Below, in pieces: positions 30,759 through 39,811 of a stretch of 57,211 nt of DNA; position 1 is the stretch's first letter, and every line of letters starts with the position of its first letter. The stretch is from PWHG01 sp964406935 (lineage in GTDB: Bacteria > Patescibacteriota > Patescibacteriia > Patescibacteriales > UBA12465): positions 1 through 57,211 of the forward strand of contig CAYOTM010000004.1 of the NCBI GenBank assembly GCA_964406935.1. Reading direction: 5' to 3'. The notes below the pieces were generated by a model. That model was not told the origin of the DNA. It saw nothing but the letters and a program-made list of their open reading frames with translations, and searched no databases. A program made the translations under genes and the position numbers.

Positions 30759-33700
30759 TTAAATAACTCGCAAAACCTCATCTAAGCTAGTTTCACCAGT
30801 AATTGCTTTAATAATACCATCCTGGGCCATAGTGACCATACCTTCATTCATAGCCAATTCTTCAATTTCTTGATCAGTAATTTTATCTTGTTGAATAATT
30901 TTTTGAATTCCTGGGCTAGTTAAAATACCCTCATATAAACCTAGTCGACCCTTATAACCAATTTTATGGCAAACATCACAACCGACTGCTTGGTAAAAAG
31001 TAAATTTATCCGGAATAACGATTTCTGGGTTTTTAATACCAGCCAGAATTTTTTCTACTATTTTTAAATTTTCTGGATCTATTTCCATTATTTTTTTGCA
31101 ATTAGGGCAGAGTCGTCTTACTAATCTTTGGCCAATAGAAAATTCGATGGCATTAGCTAGCGAGGAACGATCAATTCCTAGTCCGACAAAACGAGAGATG
31201 GCGCCTGCTGCGCTATTGGCATGAATAGTTGAGAGTACTAAGTGACCAGTCATAGCAGCTTCGAGAGCAATTTTAGCAGTTTCTTGATCACGAATTTCTC
31301 CAATCATCATGATGTTGGGATTTTGACGCAATAAAGAACGCATGGCAGAGGCAAAAGTGTAGCCGCGATCAAGATCAATCTGAGTTTGGATAGCTCCCGG
31401 TAAATTGTATTCGATTGGATCTTCAACGGTAATAATTTTAGTGTCTGGTCGATTAAGTTTATTTAAAACCGCATACAAAGTAGTAGTTTTACCTGAGCCA
31501 GTTGGTCCAGTGGTGATAATAATTCCCTTAGTTTGCTTAACTGCCTGGTCCATCATTCTTTTGGTTGGGCCAGTGACTCCCAAAGATTCAATTCCTAAGG
31601 CAACAGTTGCTCCACTAAGTAAACGAATAACAATCGTATCACCATAACCGCCAGAAATAATTGATAACCGACAATCGATTTTTTTATCAGGTAAATAGAT
31701 ACTAAAACGACCATCTAAGGTGGCTCTTTTAACGTTTGTGGCAAAACCAGCTAGCAATTTAACCTCTGATAACAAACTAATATAAGCTGTTTTAGAAATA
31801 CTAACCACATCTTGCATTACCCCATCAATTCTAAACCTAACTTTAACTTCTTTATCGGCTGGCTCAATATGAATATCACCCGCTTCACTGACCACGGCTA
31901 AGCTCAAGACTAGATTGATTATTTCTTGAGGGGATATATCCTTAACTCTGTCAGCTGTTTTCGTGAGGTCTTTACTTAATTCTTTAGATTTTTCATATTC
32001 CTCCGGTTTAATTTTTACCCCTCGACCAATTGTTTGTGAAATCACGATATCGTATAAATCATTAACATAATCAAAATCACCAACTACGCGATAAACTTCT
32101 TCTAGGGAAGTAATCCCTGACATTGCCTTTAAAACTCCATCTTGAAGCATGGTGATCATTCCGTTTTCAATTGCTTGTTGAAGGATCTTAAAAGCAGGTG
32201 CTTGATCCATAGTTAACTGCTTGAGATTATCATCCATGGTAAAAATTTCATAAATTCCAATTCTTCCTTTATAGCCTAAACCACTACATTGCGGACAACC
32301 ATCACCGGCACGATAAATTGTTGGTAAACTAGCAGGGATTTCTATCTTAGATTTAGGAGAAATTACTCCTAAGATTTTCTTAACCTGTTCTTCTTCATCT
32401 TCGGTTAATTGATGAACTTGCTTACATTCAGGGCAGAGCTTACGAACTAGTCGTTGACCAATAATGCCATTAATAGCCGGCACTAAGAAGTAAGGCTTAA
32501 CGCCAATTTCCACTAATCGAGGAATTACGCCTGCCGCATCATTAGTATGTAAACTTGATAACACTAAATGTCCAGTTAAGGCTGCCTGGACTGAGGTTTC
32601 GGCAGTTTCTTTATCACGAATTTCCCCTACCATGACAATATTTGGGTCTTGGCGCAAGACAGATTTAAGGCCGCTAGCGAAGGTATAACCACGTCCTTCG
32701 TCAACTTGGCTCTGGTTAATACCATCTAATTGGTATTCAATTGGATCTTCTAAAGTAATGATTTTAGTACCGGCTTTATTTAATTTTTTAACAATCGCGT
32801 ATAGAGTAGTAGTTTTTCCGGCACCAGTTGGCCCAGTGGCTAAAATTAAGCCATTTGGTTTAGAAATCTCTTGGGTTAAAATATCTAAATTTTCTTTTCT
32901 AATGCCTAGATTTTCAAATTCTAAGTTTACTCCTTTTGAATCAAGTAATCTCATCACCACACTTTCCCCAAAAGCGGTTGGTAAAAATGATGAACGAACA
33001 TCAATCTTTCCATCACTTAAAAAGATTGTATAACGGCCATCCTGAGGTTTATCATCAACATTAATTTTTACTTTAGCCAAAATTTTCATTCGAGAGATAA
33101 TTTTTTTCCATTTATCTCGATGGATACTAGCAGCTTCTTGGAGCACACCATCAATTCGAAAACGAATCACTACTTGGTTTGATTCTGATTCAATATGAAT
33201 ATCACTGGCCCCCACTTTAAGGGCGGCGGCGAGTAATAAAATAACAATTTCTGAGACACTGACATCATTAATTTTATCATTTAACTTTCTGAAATCATCA
33301 ATTTCTTTTTTAAATTTTTCCAAACTTTCTTCGGTTAATTCAATTCCACTATCCATTTTTTTAAGAACAGGAATTGATTTATAAAACTCTAAAGCATATT
33401 CAAAGCTATTTTCAGAAATTAAATATAGTTTACTTTTAGTATGATATTGTTTGTTTAAATCTTCAATTTTTTTGATTAACTTGGGATCATTGTTGTCTAA
33501 GCAACCGATTCTAATACTACGACCATCATAAAAAAAGGTCACCGCTTTTAATTCGCGAGATTCATCTTCTGAGATTAAAGATACTGCCTCTGGGCTTAAG
33601 GGGAAGCCAATTAAATTAATATAAGACACCCCTTGACTAGCGGCTAAATTAGCGACTTGTTTCTCTGCTTCCTTGAGTTTTATTTCTTGATGTTTCTTTT

Positions 33701-33776
33701 CAAATTTAACAGTTGCTCCGGTTTCATCTTCTTTATCAGGGTTAATTAATGTATTGATTGAATCAAGATCGCTCAT
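30759..33776 (-). CDS. Tandem PilB/GspE-type ATPase, two complete motors in one protein
   Basis: The 1005-residue protein contains two full type II/IV secretion ATPase units. Residues ~40-140 resemble the MshEN/GspE N-terminal domain. Unit 1 has Walker A GPTGAGKT at 315-322, Walker B-region NIVMVGEIRD at 379-388 and zinc-type CPEC (448-451)/CPQC (494-497). Unit 2 has GPTGSGKT at 757-764, NIMMIGEIRD at 821-830 and CPNC (890-893)/CDVC. Both N2-type domains (SDIHIES, GDIHIEP) are present; a second MshEN domain is absent. The usual PilB is about 560 residues. It should drive pilus or pseudopilus assembly with the pilin at 2261-2818. Confidence 0.9.
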   Translation of the reverse strand: MSDLDSINTLINPDKEDETGATVKFEKKHQEIKLKEAEKQVANLAASQGVSYINLIGFPLSPEAVSLISEDESRELKAVTFFYDGRSIRIGCLDNNDPKLIKKIEDLNKQYHTKSKLYLISENSFEYALEFYKSIPVLKKMDSGIELTEESLEKFKKEIDDFRKLNDKINDVSVSEIVILLLAAALKVGASDIHIESESNQVVIRFRIDGVLQEAASIHRDKWKKIISRMKILAKVKINVDDKPQDGRYTIFLSDGKIDVRSSFLPTAFGESVVMRLLDSKGVNLEFENLGIRKENLDILTQEISKPNGLILATGPTGAGKTTTLYAIVKKLNKAGTKIITLEDPIEYQLDGINQSQVDEGRGYTFASGLKSVLRQDPNIVMVGEIRDKETAETSVQAALTGHLVLSSLHTNDAAGVIPRLVEIGVKPYFLVPAINGIIGQRLVRKLCPECKQVHQLTEDEEEQVKKILGVISPKSKIEIPASLPTIYRAGDGCPQCSGLGYKGRIGIYEIFTMDDNLKQLTMDQAPAFKILQQAIENGMITMLQDGVLKAMSGITSLEEVYRVVGDFDYVNDLYDIVISQTIGRGVKIKPEEYEKSKELSKDLTKTADRVKDISPQEIINLVLSLAVVSEAGDIHIEPADKEVKVRFRIDGVMQDVVSISKTAYISLLSEVKLLAGFATNVKRATLDGRFSIYLPDKKIDCRLSIISGGYGDTIVIRLLSGATVALGIESLGVTGPTKRMMDQAVKQTKGIIITTGPTGSGKTTTLYAVLNKLNRPDTKIITVEDPIEYNLPGAIQTQIDLDRGYTFASAMRSLLRQNPNIMMIGEIRDQETAKIALEAAMTGHLVLSTIHANSAAGAISRFVGLGIDRSSLANAIEFSIGQRLVRRLCPNCKKIMEIDPENLKIVEKILAGIKNPEIVIPDKFTFYQAVGCDVCHKIGYKGRLGLYEGILTSPGIQKIIQQDKITDQEIEELAMNEGMVTMAQDGIIKAITGETSLDEVLRVI

Positions 33777-33808
33777 AAATATAAATAAAATTTATTAATA
33801 AAACAAAA

Positions 33809-33836
33809 GGCAAAAGACGCTTGGTCGTCATTTGCC
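33809..33836 (-). terminator. Rho-independent terminator after the membrane protein gene
   Basis: On the minus strand GGCAAAtGACG - loop - CGTCtTTTGCC is a 10-bp stem with one mismatch and a following T-rich run, 22 bases past the stop at 33858. Confidence 0.6.
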
Positions 33837-33857
33837 CCCTAATTTTGTGTCCAGTTA

Positions 33858-34826
33858 TTATTTTTTAGCAAAAGTTCTTTCCAACTTGCTGCGCACTTTA
33901 CCTTCCGCTAATCTAAGAAACAAGCCAGTCCAAGCGGATGTTTGAAATACTCCCAATAAAGAAGCAGCTGTTGCCATTGAAATAATAACTAAGAGTAAAC
34001 TAATAAAGACCAAGCCAACCGAAGTAATTAATTGTCCAACAATAAAAATTGGGACAAATAAAATAGAGACAATAATTAAGGTTAAGAAGCCAACCAAGAA
34101 ATTAATTACAAATAAGACAAAGGCCATCTCAAAACTTACTAGCCAATTATTAATAAACATTAAGTAGCCACGTTTCAATGCCTTTATTAAATTGCCGCCT
34201 TCAATAATGCGACTAGCGATTGCATATTTAGTTACAAAAGAAATAAATAGGGCAACGGGAATAAATATCAAAAAAGAAATAGTAAAAATAATTGTGCTAA
34301 AAAAATCACTGCTAATTATAATTGATAAAAGTGGTAAGCTTAAGATAAGAAATAAAATTGATACTGCACACTTAGCTCCTAAATTAAGCCATAAAATTGG
34401 CCAAAACCAAGGGCGACTACGCTTTAGATTATTAACAATATTAGTATCGGCTGGCTTTTTTTTGTTATTAATTATTTTAGCTATTTGATCAACTAAGGAG
34501 ATTTGAGAAGAAATAGAAATATATAGAACTAGTAATAATAAAATACTAATTAAAATAGCTAAGGATAAAAAACTCCAAAAGAAAATCGGATTTTGGACAG
34601 CTAATTCTACCAGCCCTTGCCAAAAAGATGCAGAAAAAATGCTGGTAATTGTGGCTAACCAGCCATCAGAAAAAGTTAAGCTATTTTTTTGTTTGACGAT
34701 AACATTAATAATTTGATATTCGCCACTAGCGTATAAGAGAGCAGCAAATAAACCAAAAAACCATAAATAGCGATATTTTTTAGTGATATTCCAGGCTTGG
34801 CCTAGAAAAAATCTGTGAGAATACAT
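33858..34826 (-). CDS. Hypothetical polytopic membrane protein
   Basis: The 322-residue protein starts with the amphipathic QAWNITKKYRYLWFFGLFAALL and has about six hydrophobic segments, roughly at residues 18-35, 75-105, 150-175, 178-205, 232-262 and 268-298. The N-terminal 'W..f....LW.fglfaal' pattern and glycine-poor helices resemble broadly conserved 'glycerophosphoryl/DUF4013-like' membrane proteins of unknown role. It is flanked by its own terminator and by the divergent argS promoter region. Confidence 0.62.
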   Translation of the reverse strand: MYSHRFFLGQAWNITKKYRYLWFFGLFAALLYASGEYQIINVIVKQKNSLTFSDGWLATITSIFSASFWQGLVELAVQNPIFFWSFLSLAILISILLLLVLYISISSQISLVDQIAKIINNKKKPADTNIVNNLKRSRPWFWPILWLNLGAKCAVSILFLILSLPLLSIIISSDFFSTIIFTISFLIFIPVALFISFVTKYAIASRIIEGGNLIKALKRGYLMFINNWLVSFEMAFVLFVINFLVGFLTLIIVSILFVPIFIVGQLITSVGLVFISLLLVIISMATAASLLGVFQTSAWTGLFLRLAEGKVRSKLERTFAKK

Positions 34827-35036
34827 AAAATTTATTAATTATAAAAAATAATTATTAATGATTGAAAAAAAGCAGTTTCTTTGTTATTATTATAGCATAT
34901 TTATAAAATTATTACCAAGCTTTAAAAGCTAAAAGATGGTTAAAGATAATTACTGGGCTTATAATCATAATAACCTTGAAATTTAATTGTCATTTTAACC
35001 AAAATAAGAAAAATTTGTTTATCAAATCATCAATTT

Positions 35037-36737
35037 ATGTTTTATTGGGATAAGTTAGTCAATGATTTAGCTGATTTTCTGGGAGCTCAGTCCAGTGATT
35101 TTACTCAAACGCCCGACTTGAGCTTGGGACATCTTAGTTTGCCTTTATTTAATTTAGCTAAAGACAGGGCAATCAATCCAGTTGCTTTAGCTCAGGAAAA
35201 GGCTCAACAACTAAATCAAGCAATTAATTGGCAATCTTTAATCAAGGAAGCGAAGGCTGTTGGGCCTTATTTAAATATTTATTTAAAAAATCAAGAAAAC
35301 ATTACTGGTATTTTAAAAAATATTCTATCCCTTAAGAGTTTATATGGCGCTCATCCCTTGTCTGGCCAGGTAGTGATGGTGGAATTCTCTAATGCTAATA
35401 CTCATAAAGAGGTACATGTTGGTCATTTGCGTAATATTAGTTATGGTGATTCAGTGGTTAAAATGATGAAGTTATCAGGGCGACGTTCTTTGCCGGTATC
35501 TTTTATTAATGATTTTGGCATTCATGTTGCTAAAACAGTTTGGTGTTGGGAAAACAATGAACAATATAGCAATTCTTCAGAATCAAAAGGATTTTTACTA
35601 GGTAAATGCTATACCGAGGCAGTTAAAAAACTAGGCGATGATGAACAACTTAAAAAAGAAGTATCTAATGTGATGAAAGCGATTGAGAGTCGTCAGGGCG
35701 ATTGGTATCAGCTTTGGCGACAAACTAGACAGTGGAGTATCGATTATTTTTCTCAGGTTTATAAAGATTTAAATATAAAATTTGAAAAAATTTTTTATGA
35801 AAGTCAATTAATTGATCGTGGCTTACTGATCGTTAAAGATTTATTAGCTAAAGATATATTAACTACTAGCCAAGGAGCAGTGATTGCTGATTTACAATCA
35901 GATAACTTGGGAGTAATGCCAATTATTCGTTCTGATGGTACGGCTTTATACCCGGTGGCTGATTTAGCTTTGTCCTTAGTTAAGTTTGAGTCTTATAATC
36001 TTGAAGAATCGATTTATGTAATTGATAATCGTCAATCACTGCATTTTAAGCAATTATTTAAAATTTTAGAAAAAATGGGTTATCAACAAAAATTAACCCA
36101 CCTAGCCTATGATTTTGTTAAGCTAAAAACTGGTCTGATGTCTTCTCGCAGTGGTAATATTATTACTTATCAAGAAATTTTTAATCAAGCTTATAATCGA
36201 GCTCAGGCAGAAGTAATTGCTCGTCACCCTACCTGGTCCCCTAGCATGGTTAAGCGCATTACTACTAAATTAGCGATTAGTGCTTTAAAATTTGAAATGA
36301 TTAAAGTGTCACCAGATAAAATAATTACTTTTGACGCTGATGAGGCCTTACGTTTTGATGGTTACACGGCAGCTTATTTACAATACACAGGAGCACGAAT
36401 CAATAGTATTTTAACTAAGGGATTAAATATTTTTTCCCGTTTGTATTTTAATTTTTCAGCAGCCACGCTAACTCTCGATAGTGAAATTAAGCTTACTTTG
36501 CTATTAGCTCAATATCCTGAAAAAATTCGTCAAAGTGCCCTGAGCTATAATCCGTCAATCCTGAGTCGTTATTTATTTGATCTCTGTCAGCAATTTAATG
36601 ATTATTATCAAACAGTTAATATTTTAAAAGCGGCGCCCACCACTAGGCAGGCGCGACTTGCTTTAGTGCAAGCCATTAATCAAGTGTTAAAAAATGGATT
36701 TAAGCCATTAGGGATCAATTATTTAGAAAAAATGTAA
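35037..36737 (+). CDS. argS: Arginyl-tRNA synthetase
   Basis: The 566-residue class I synthetase has an N-terminal Add-1 domain, the HIGH-type motif HVGHLRN (residues ~131-137) after SNANTHKEV, and the KMSKS-equivalent MSSRSGNIIT (about 378-387). A C-terminal DALR anticodon-binding domain includes LRFDGYTAAYLQYTGAR. The length is normal. It is 15 bases upstream of glyQS and probably cotranscribed with it. Confidence 0.96.
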   Translation: MFYWDKLVNDLADFLGAQSSDFTQTPDLSLGHLSLPLFNLAKDRAINPVALAQEKAQQLNQAINWQSLIKEAKAVGPYLNIYLKNQENITGILKNILSLKSLYGAHPLSGQVVMVEFSNANTHKEVHVGHLRNISYGDSVVKMMKLSGRRSLPVSFINDFGIHVAKTVWCWENNEQYSNSSESKGFLLGKCYTEAVKKLGDDEQLKKEVSNVMKAIESRQGDWYQLWRQTRQWSIDYFSQVYKDLNIKFEKIFYESQLIDRGLLIVKDLLAKDILTTSQGAVIADLQSDNLGVMPIIRSDGTALYPVADLALSLVKFESYNLEESIYVIDNRQSLHFKQLFKILEKMGYQQKLTHLAYDFVKLKTGLMSSRSGNIITYQEIFNQAYNRAQAEVIARHPTWSPSMVKRITTKLAISALKFEMIKVSPDKIITFDADEALRFDGYTAAYLQYTGARINSILTKGLNIFSRLYFNFSAATLTLDSEIKLTLLLAQYPEKIRQSALSYNPSILSRYLFDLCQQFNDYYQTVNILKAAPTTRQARLALVQAINQVLKNGFKPLGINYLEKM

Positions 36738-36752
36738 ATTAATTATAAATAT

Positions 36753-38129
36753 ATGGCAGTTAGTAATGAAGTAAATTTAATGGATAAAATAGTGTCTTTG
36801 TGTAAACGTCGAGGATTTATTTTTCCCGCCTGTGAAATTTATGGCGGCTTTGCTAATAGTTATAGTTATGGACCTTATGGTTTAGCTTTAAAACGTAATA
36901 TTATTAATTTATGGCGCCAGCGCTTTGTTAGTGGTCGTAACGATATTTATGAAATTGATGGTCCAATTTTACTTCATCCTAAATTATGGGAAGCTAGCGG
37001 GCACCTTAGCGGTTTCAATGATGCTTTAGTTGATTGTAAAAATTGTCAAAAAAGATTTAGAGCGGATGTTTTAATCGCTGACACTAGTGGTCAAGATCTA
37101 GAGGGTGATTTAGAGGCGATTAATAAATTATTAATGACTGGCCAAATTAATTGTCCAGAGTGTAAAAAATCTCAGTGGACTGAAGCGCGAACAATGAACT
37201 TAATGTTTAAAACGAACATGAATGGAATTAATGATGATGTTTATTTAAGGCCAGAAACGGCGGGTGCAATTTTCATGGAGTTTAATAATATTGTTGATAC
37301 CATGAGACCAAAGCTGCCCTTTGGAATTGCTCAAGTAGGTAAAGCTTTTCGTAACGAAATTATTACTGGTAATTTTATTTTTCGGGTTCGCGAATTTGAA
37401 CAATTAGAAATTGAATATTTTTTTGATCCTCAAGCTGACTGGGAAAAGATTTTTGACCATTTTTTACAAGAACAAGAAGCTTTTACTTATGATCTGGGAG
37501 TGAAACCAGCTAATTTACGTCGCTATCAACATCCGCAAGAAAAATTATCTCATTATTCTCAAAAAACAGTTGATTTAGAATTTAATTTCCCCTTTGGTTT
37601 TAAAGAATTATTTGGTTTAGCTCATCGGTCTGATTTTGATTTAAAGTCTCATGCTAAAGCGAGCGGTAAAAAAATAGAATTTTTTGAGGAAAAAACTAAG
37701 CGAAGATTTATTCCTCAGGTAATTGAGCCTACCTTTGGATTAGATCGGGCAATTTTAGCCACCTTAACGGCAGCCTATCAAGAGGAGCCGCTAGCTGAAG
37801 ATAATCGAGTTGTCTTAAAATTACCCACCAATTTAGCCCCTGTTAAAATTGCTGTTTTTCCTCTATTAAAAAATAAGCCCGATTTAATAACTAAGGCTAA
37901 GGCTGTTTATCAGCAGTTACAAACTAAATATATTTGTGAGTTTGATGATAATGGAAATATTGGTAAGCGATATCGTCGTCAAGATGAAATTGGTACGCCC
38001 TTTTGTTTAACGATTGACTTTACTAGTTTAGAGGATGATACGGTGACCATCAGAGATCGTGACTTAATGAAACAAACAAGAGTAAAAATTGGTGATTTGT
38101 TAGATTTTTTTACTGAGAATTTAAAATAA
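36753..38129 (+). CDS. glyQS: Glycyl-tRNA synthetase, homodimeric class II type
   Basis: The 458-residue enzyme has CRRRGFIFPACEIYGGF, SYGPYGLALKRN, motif 2 around FGIAQVGKAFRNE and motif 3 PTFGLDRAILA, with a C-terminal anticodon-binding domain ending in VKIGDLLDFF. It is the alpha-2 type shared with archaea and eukaryotes rather than the GlyQ/GlyS heterotetramer. It also carries two CxxC pairs (CKNC, CPEC) in the insertion domain, likely binding zinc. It follows argS closely. Confidence 0.96.
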   Translation: MAVSNEVNLMDKIVSLCKRRGFIFPACEIYGGFANSYSYGPYGLALKRNIINLWRQRFVSGRNDIYEIDGPILLHPKLWEASGHLSGFNDALVDCKNCQKRFRADVLIADTSGQDLEGDLEAINKLLMTGQINCPECKKSQWTEARTMNLMFKTNMNGINDDVYLRPETAGAIFMEFNNIVDTMRPKLPFGIAQVGKAFRNEIITGNFIFRVREFEQLEIEYFFDPQADWEKIFDHFLQEQEAFTYDLGVKPANLRRYQHPQEKLSHYSQKTVDLEFNFPFGFKELFGLAHRSDFDLKSHAKASGKKIEFFEEKTKRRFIPQVIEPTFGLDRAILATLTAAYQEEPLAEDNRVVLKLPTNLAPVKIAVFPLLKNKPDLITKAKAVYQQLQTKYICEFDDNGNIGKRYRRQDEIGTPFCLTIDFTSLEDDTVTIRDRDLMKQTRVKIGDLLDFFTENLK

Positions 38130-38301
38130 AATTTAAATTTTAAAAATATTTTTTATTATTATTTTTTAATTTTTATTTTTAAAAAAATAATTAGTGATTT
38201 TTATAAAAAACTATTGCTATCTTTTTAAAAAAGAGGTAAAATTATAAGAGAACAATATTTTATAAATATTAATTCATTTTTTTGGAAAGGGGGTGAATAT
38301 T

Positions 38302-38457
38302 ATGGCTACTAAAACAAAAAAGAAACCTGTAAAAAAGGTTGCTAAAAAAACTGTAAAAAAAGTTAAAAAAGCTGTTAAGAAAGTTGCAAAAAAGAAACCC
38401 GTAAAAAAGGTTGTTAAGAAAGTTGCAAAAAAGAAACCAGCAAAAAAGAAAAAATAA
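38302..38457 (+). CDS. Lysine-rich histone H1-like small protein
   Basis: The 51-residue protein is about 60% lysine with Ala, Val and Pro in KKxxKK-type repeats (KKKPVKKVAKKT, VKKVAKKKPVKK). It resembles the C-terminal tails of histone H1 and of the bacterial H1-like proteins, which bind DNA without sequence preference. The ATG is preceded by GGAAAGGGGG (38284-38293), one of the strongest ribosome-binding sites in the window, suggesting high expression. The complementary strand also has an open frame, but it is a low-complexity Phe/Thr shadow. Confidence 0.8.
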   Translation: MATKTKKKPVKKVAKKTVKKVKKAVKKVAKKKPVKKVVKKVAKKKPAKKKK

Positions 38458-38503
38458 TTGCTAGTTACTGAATACAGCAATTTTTATTGATTTGAAAATT
38501 ATG

Positions 38504-38540
38504 CAAAAATCGTTTCGTTTTAGCGAGGCGATTTTTGTTT
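38504..38540 (+). terminator. Rho-independent terminator
   Basis: CAAAAATCG(tt)TCG - loop - CGA(gg)CGATTTTTG follows the histone-like gene by 46 bases. Confidence 0.7.
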
Positions 38541-38613
38541 TAGACAAAAGTCAGAATTATTTTTTATCTTTAGTCTTTTTTTAGAAAAGCTATTCTATAA
38601 TTAAACTAAATAT

Positions 38614-39468
38614 ATGAAACAACTATTATTAATTACCTTTTTTGTTTATTTGTTTTTTCCTGTTTTTTCTTTTTTAGGTGAAAATAGTATTAATGACCCT
38701 CAATTAATTTTTTTTTCAGTTGGCCAAGGGGATGCCGCTTTATTCATTTCTCCTCAAGGAAAAACTTTGTTAATTGATGGTGGCCCCGATCGTTTATTAT
38801 TAGAAAAGCTAGACTTGGTTCTTCCTTGGTACATTAAGCAAATTGATTGGGCTATTCTTTCCCATGAACACGCCGATCATTCTAGCGGTTTAATTTCTTT
38901 AATTGACTATTATCATGTAAAAAATATTATTGCTCCCTATTGGTCAACGGCTATAGATGTAAAATATTGGTTGGCCGAATTAAAAAATAATTCTAGTCAA
39001 TTAGTGAATTTAGATCACCAGATTAGGTGGTTTGAGCTCGAGCCTAACTGTCGCTTTGGAGTTTTAGCATCTCCTTTGCTTGATAATTTTATTTCTCCCT
39101 TAGTATCTCCTAATAATGCTTCTTTTAGTGTCAAAATTGATTGTGGCGATTTGCAAAGTTTATTTACTGGTGATGTTGAGCAGGTAGCTGAAAAATCTTT
39201 ATTATCGCAAGCGCCATTAGACTTTTTAAGAGCTGATATTTTTAAAGCTGCTCATCATGGATCCAACACTAGTAACAGTTTAGAATTTTTATTAGCCGTT
39301 AACCCTAAAATTATTATTATTTCTGTTGGTCAGGGCAATCGCTATAATCATCCTGGTCATAATATTTTTAATAACGCCGAAAAATTATTAGTCACTCTAT
39401 GGCGCACCGATATTGCTGGTGATCTTCATTTTTTTGCTAAAAATAAGCAAATATTTATGATTAATTGA
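38614..39468 (+). CDS. ComEC-type metallo-hydrolase, stand-alone and secreted
   Basis: The 284-residue protein has an N-terminal signal sequence (QLLLITFFVYLFFPVFSFLG). The rest matches the C-terminal metallo-beta-lactamase domain of the competence protein ComEC: FFSVGQGDAALF, LLIDGGPD, HEHADHSSGL, TGDVE, KAAHHGS and ISVGQGNRYNHPG. ComEC is thought to degrade one DNA strand or act in uptake outside the membrane. Here the hydrolase domain is separate from any channel. It ends in TGA. Its AT-rich start lacks a Shine-Dalgarno sequence. Confidence 0.87.
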   Translation: MKQLLLITFFVYLFFPVFSFLGENSINDPQLIFFSVGQGDAALFISPQGKTLLIDGGPDRLLLEKLDLVLPWYIKQIDWAILSHEHADHSSGLISLIDYYHVKNIIAPYWSTAIDVKYWLAELKNNSSQLVNLDHQIRWFELEPNCRFGVLASPLLDNFISPLVSPNNASFSVKIDCGDLQSLFTGDVEQVAEKSLLSQAPLDFLRADIFKAAHHGSNTSNSLEFLLAVNPKIIIISVGQGNRYNHPGHNIFNNAEKLLVTLWRTDIAGDLHFFAKNKQIFMIN

Positions 39469-39494
39469 TTGTTACTAAAATGTGGAAAAGTATA

Positions 39495-39523
39495 TTGACA
39501 AAGAACTATATGTGTGATATCAT
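39495..39523 (+). promoter_or_regulatory. Strong promoter of the rod-shaped RNA at 39530
   Basis: TTGACA (39495-39500), exactly 17 bases, TATCAT (39518-39523). No reading frame follows, so it must serve the RNA. Confidence 0.75.
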
Positions 39524-39529
39524 AAGAGG

Positions 39530-39770
39530 TCCAATAGAGAAGAGATATTTAAAATTGAAAAATAAAAAAAGGTCAGTTGTAACGGGTCAGGCACGACAAG
39601 CATGGGGATTTTCTTTCTAGGGTTTTGAGGGCCTGCTAGTTATCATTAATAATTTAGTGATAATTAGTGGGCTCAGGAATTCCTAGAAGAAATTTTCTTG
39701 CCTACCCGTTTCAGTTGATCTTTCAAGGAAAGCAAAAAAGCTTCGTTTTTTAAACGAGGCTTTTCTTTTT
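39530..39770 (+). ncRNA. Rod-shaped structured RNA, 6S-like
   Basis: A consensus promoter and a terminator bracket about 240 bases with no coding sequence. The 150-base core (39571-39720) folds end to end. The closing helix pairs GGTCAGTTG...AACGGGT-c-AGGCA with TGCCTACCCGTT...CAGTTGATC (about 21 bp). A lopsided bubble (CGACAAGCATGGGG on the 5' side) follows. Then TTCTTTCTAGG pairs with CCTAGAAGAA, and a 17-bp upper stem pairs GGGCCTGCTAGTTATCA with TGATAATTAGTGGGCTC. A single long hairpin with a central asymmetric bubble is the shape of 6S RNA, the RNA polymerase regulator. An SRP-type reading is less likely because the GGAAG-AGCA loop is missing. Confidence 0.58.
39736..39769 (+). terminator. 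Terminator of the rod-shaped RNA
   Basis: AAAAGCTTCGTTT - TTT - AAACGAGGCTTTT is a 13-bp stem with one wobble, then CTTTTT. Confidence 0.82.
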
Positions 39771-39811
39771 ATTTAAATATTTATTTTGATTTTTATTGTT
39801 TCATTTTATGA

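Noticed and set aside
38274..38480. Minus-strand Phe/Thr-rich open frame opposite the lysine-rich gene
   Set aside because: It is the complement of lysine codons (TTT/TTC runs) and has no ribosome-binding site, whereas the plus strand has a strong one.
39571..39720. Signal recognition particle RNA
   Set aside because: GGTCAGG and AAGCA words look similar to the SRP loop, but the GGAAG tetraloop region and the correct lower stem are missing, and the fold is a rod with an apical 17-bp stem.
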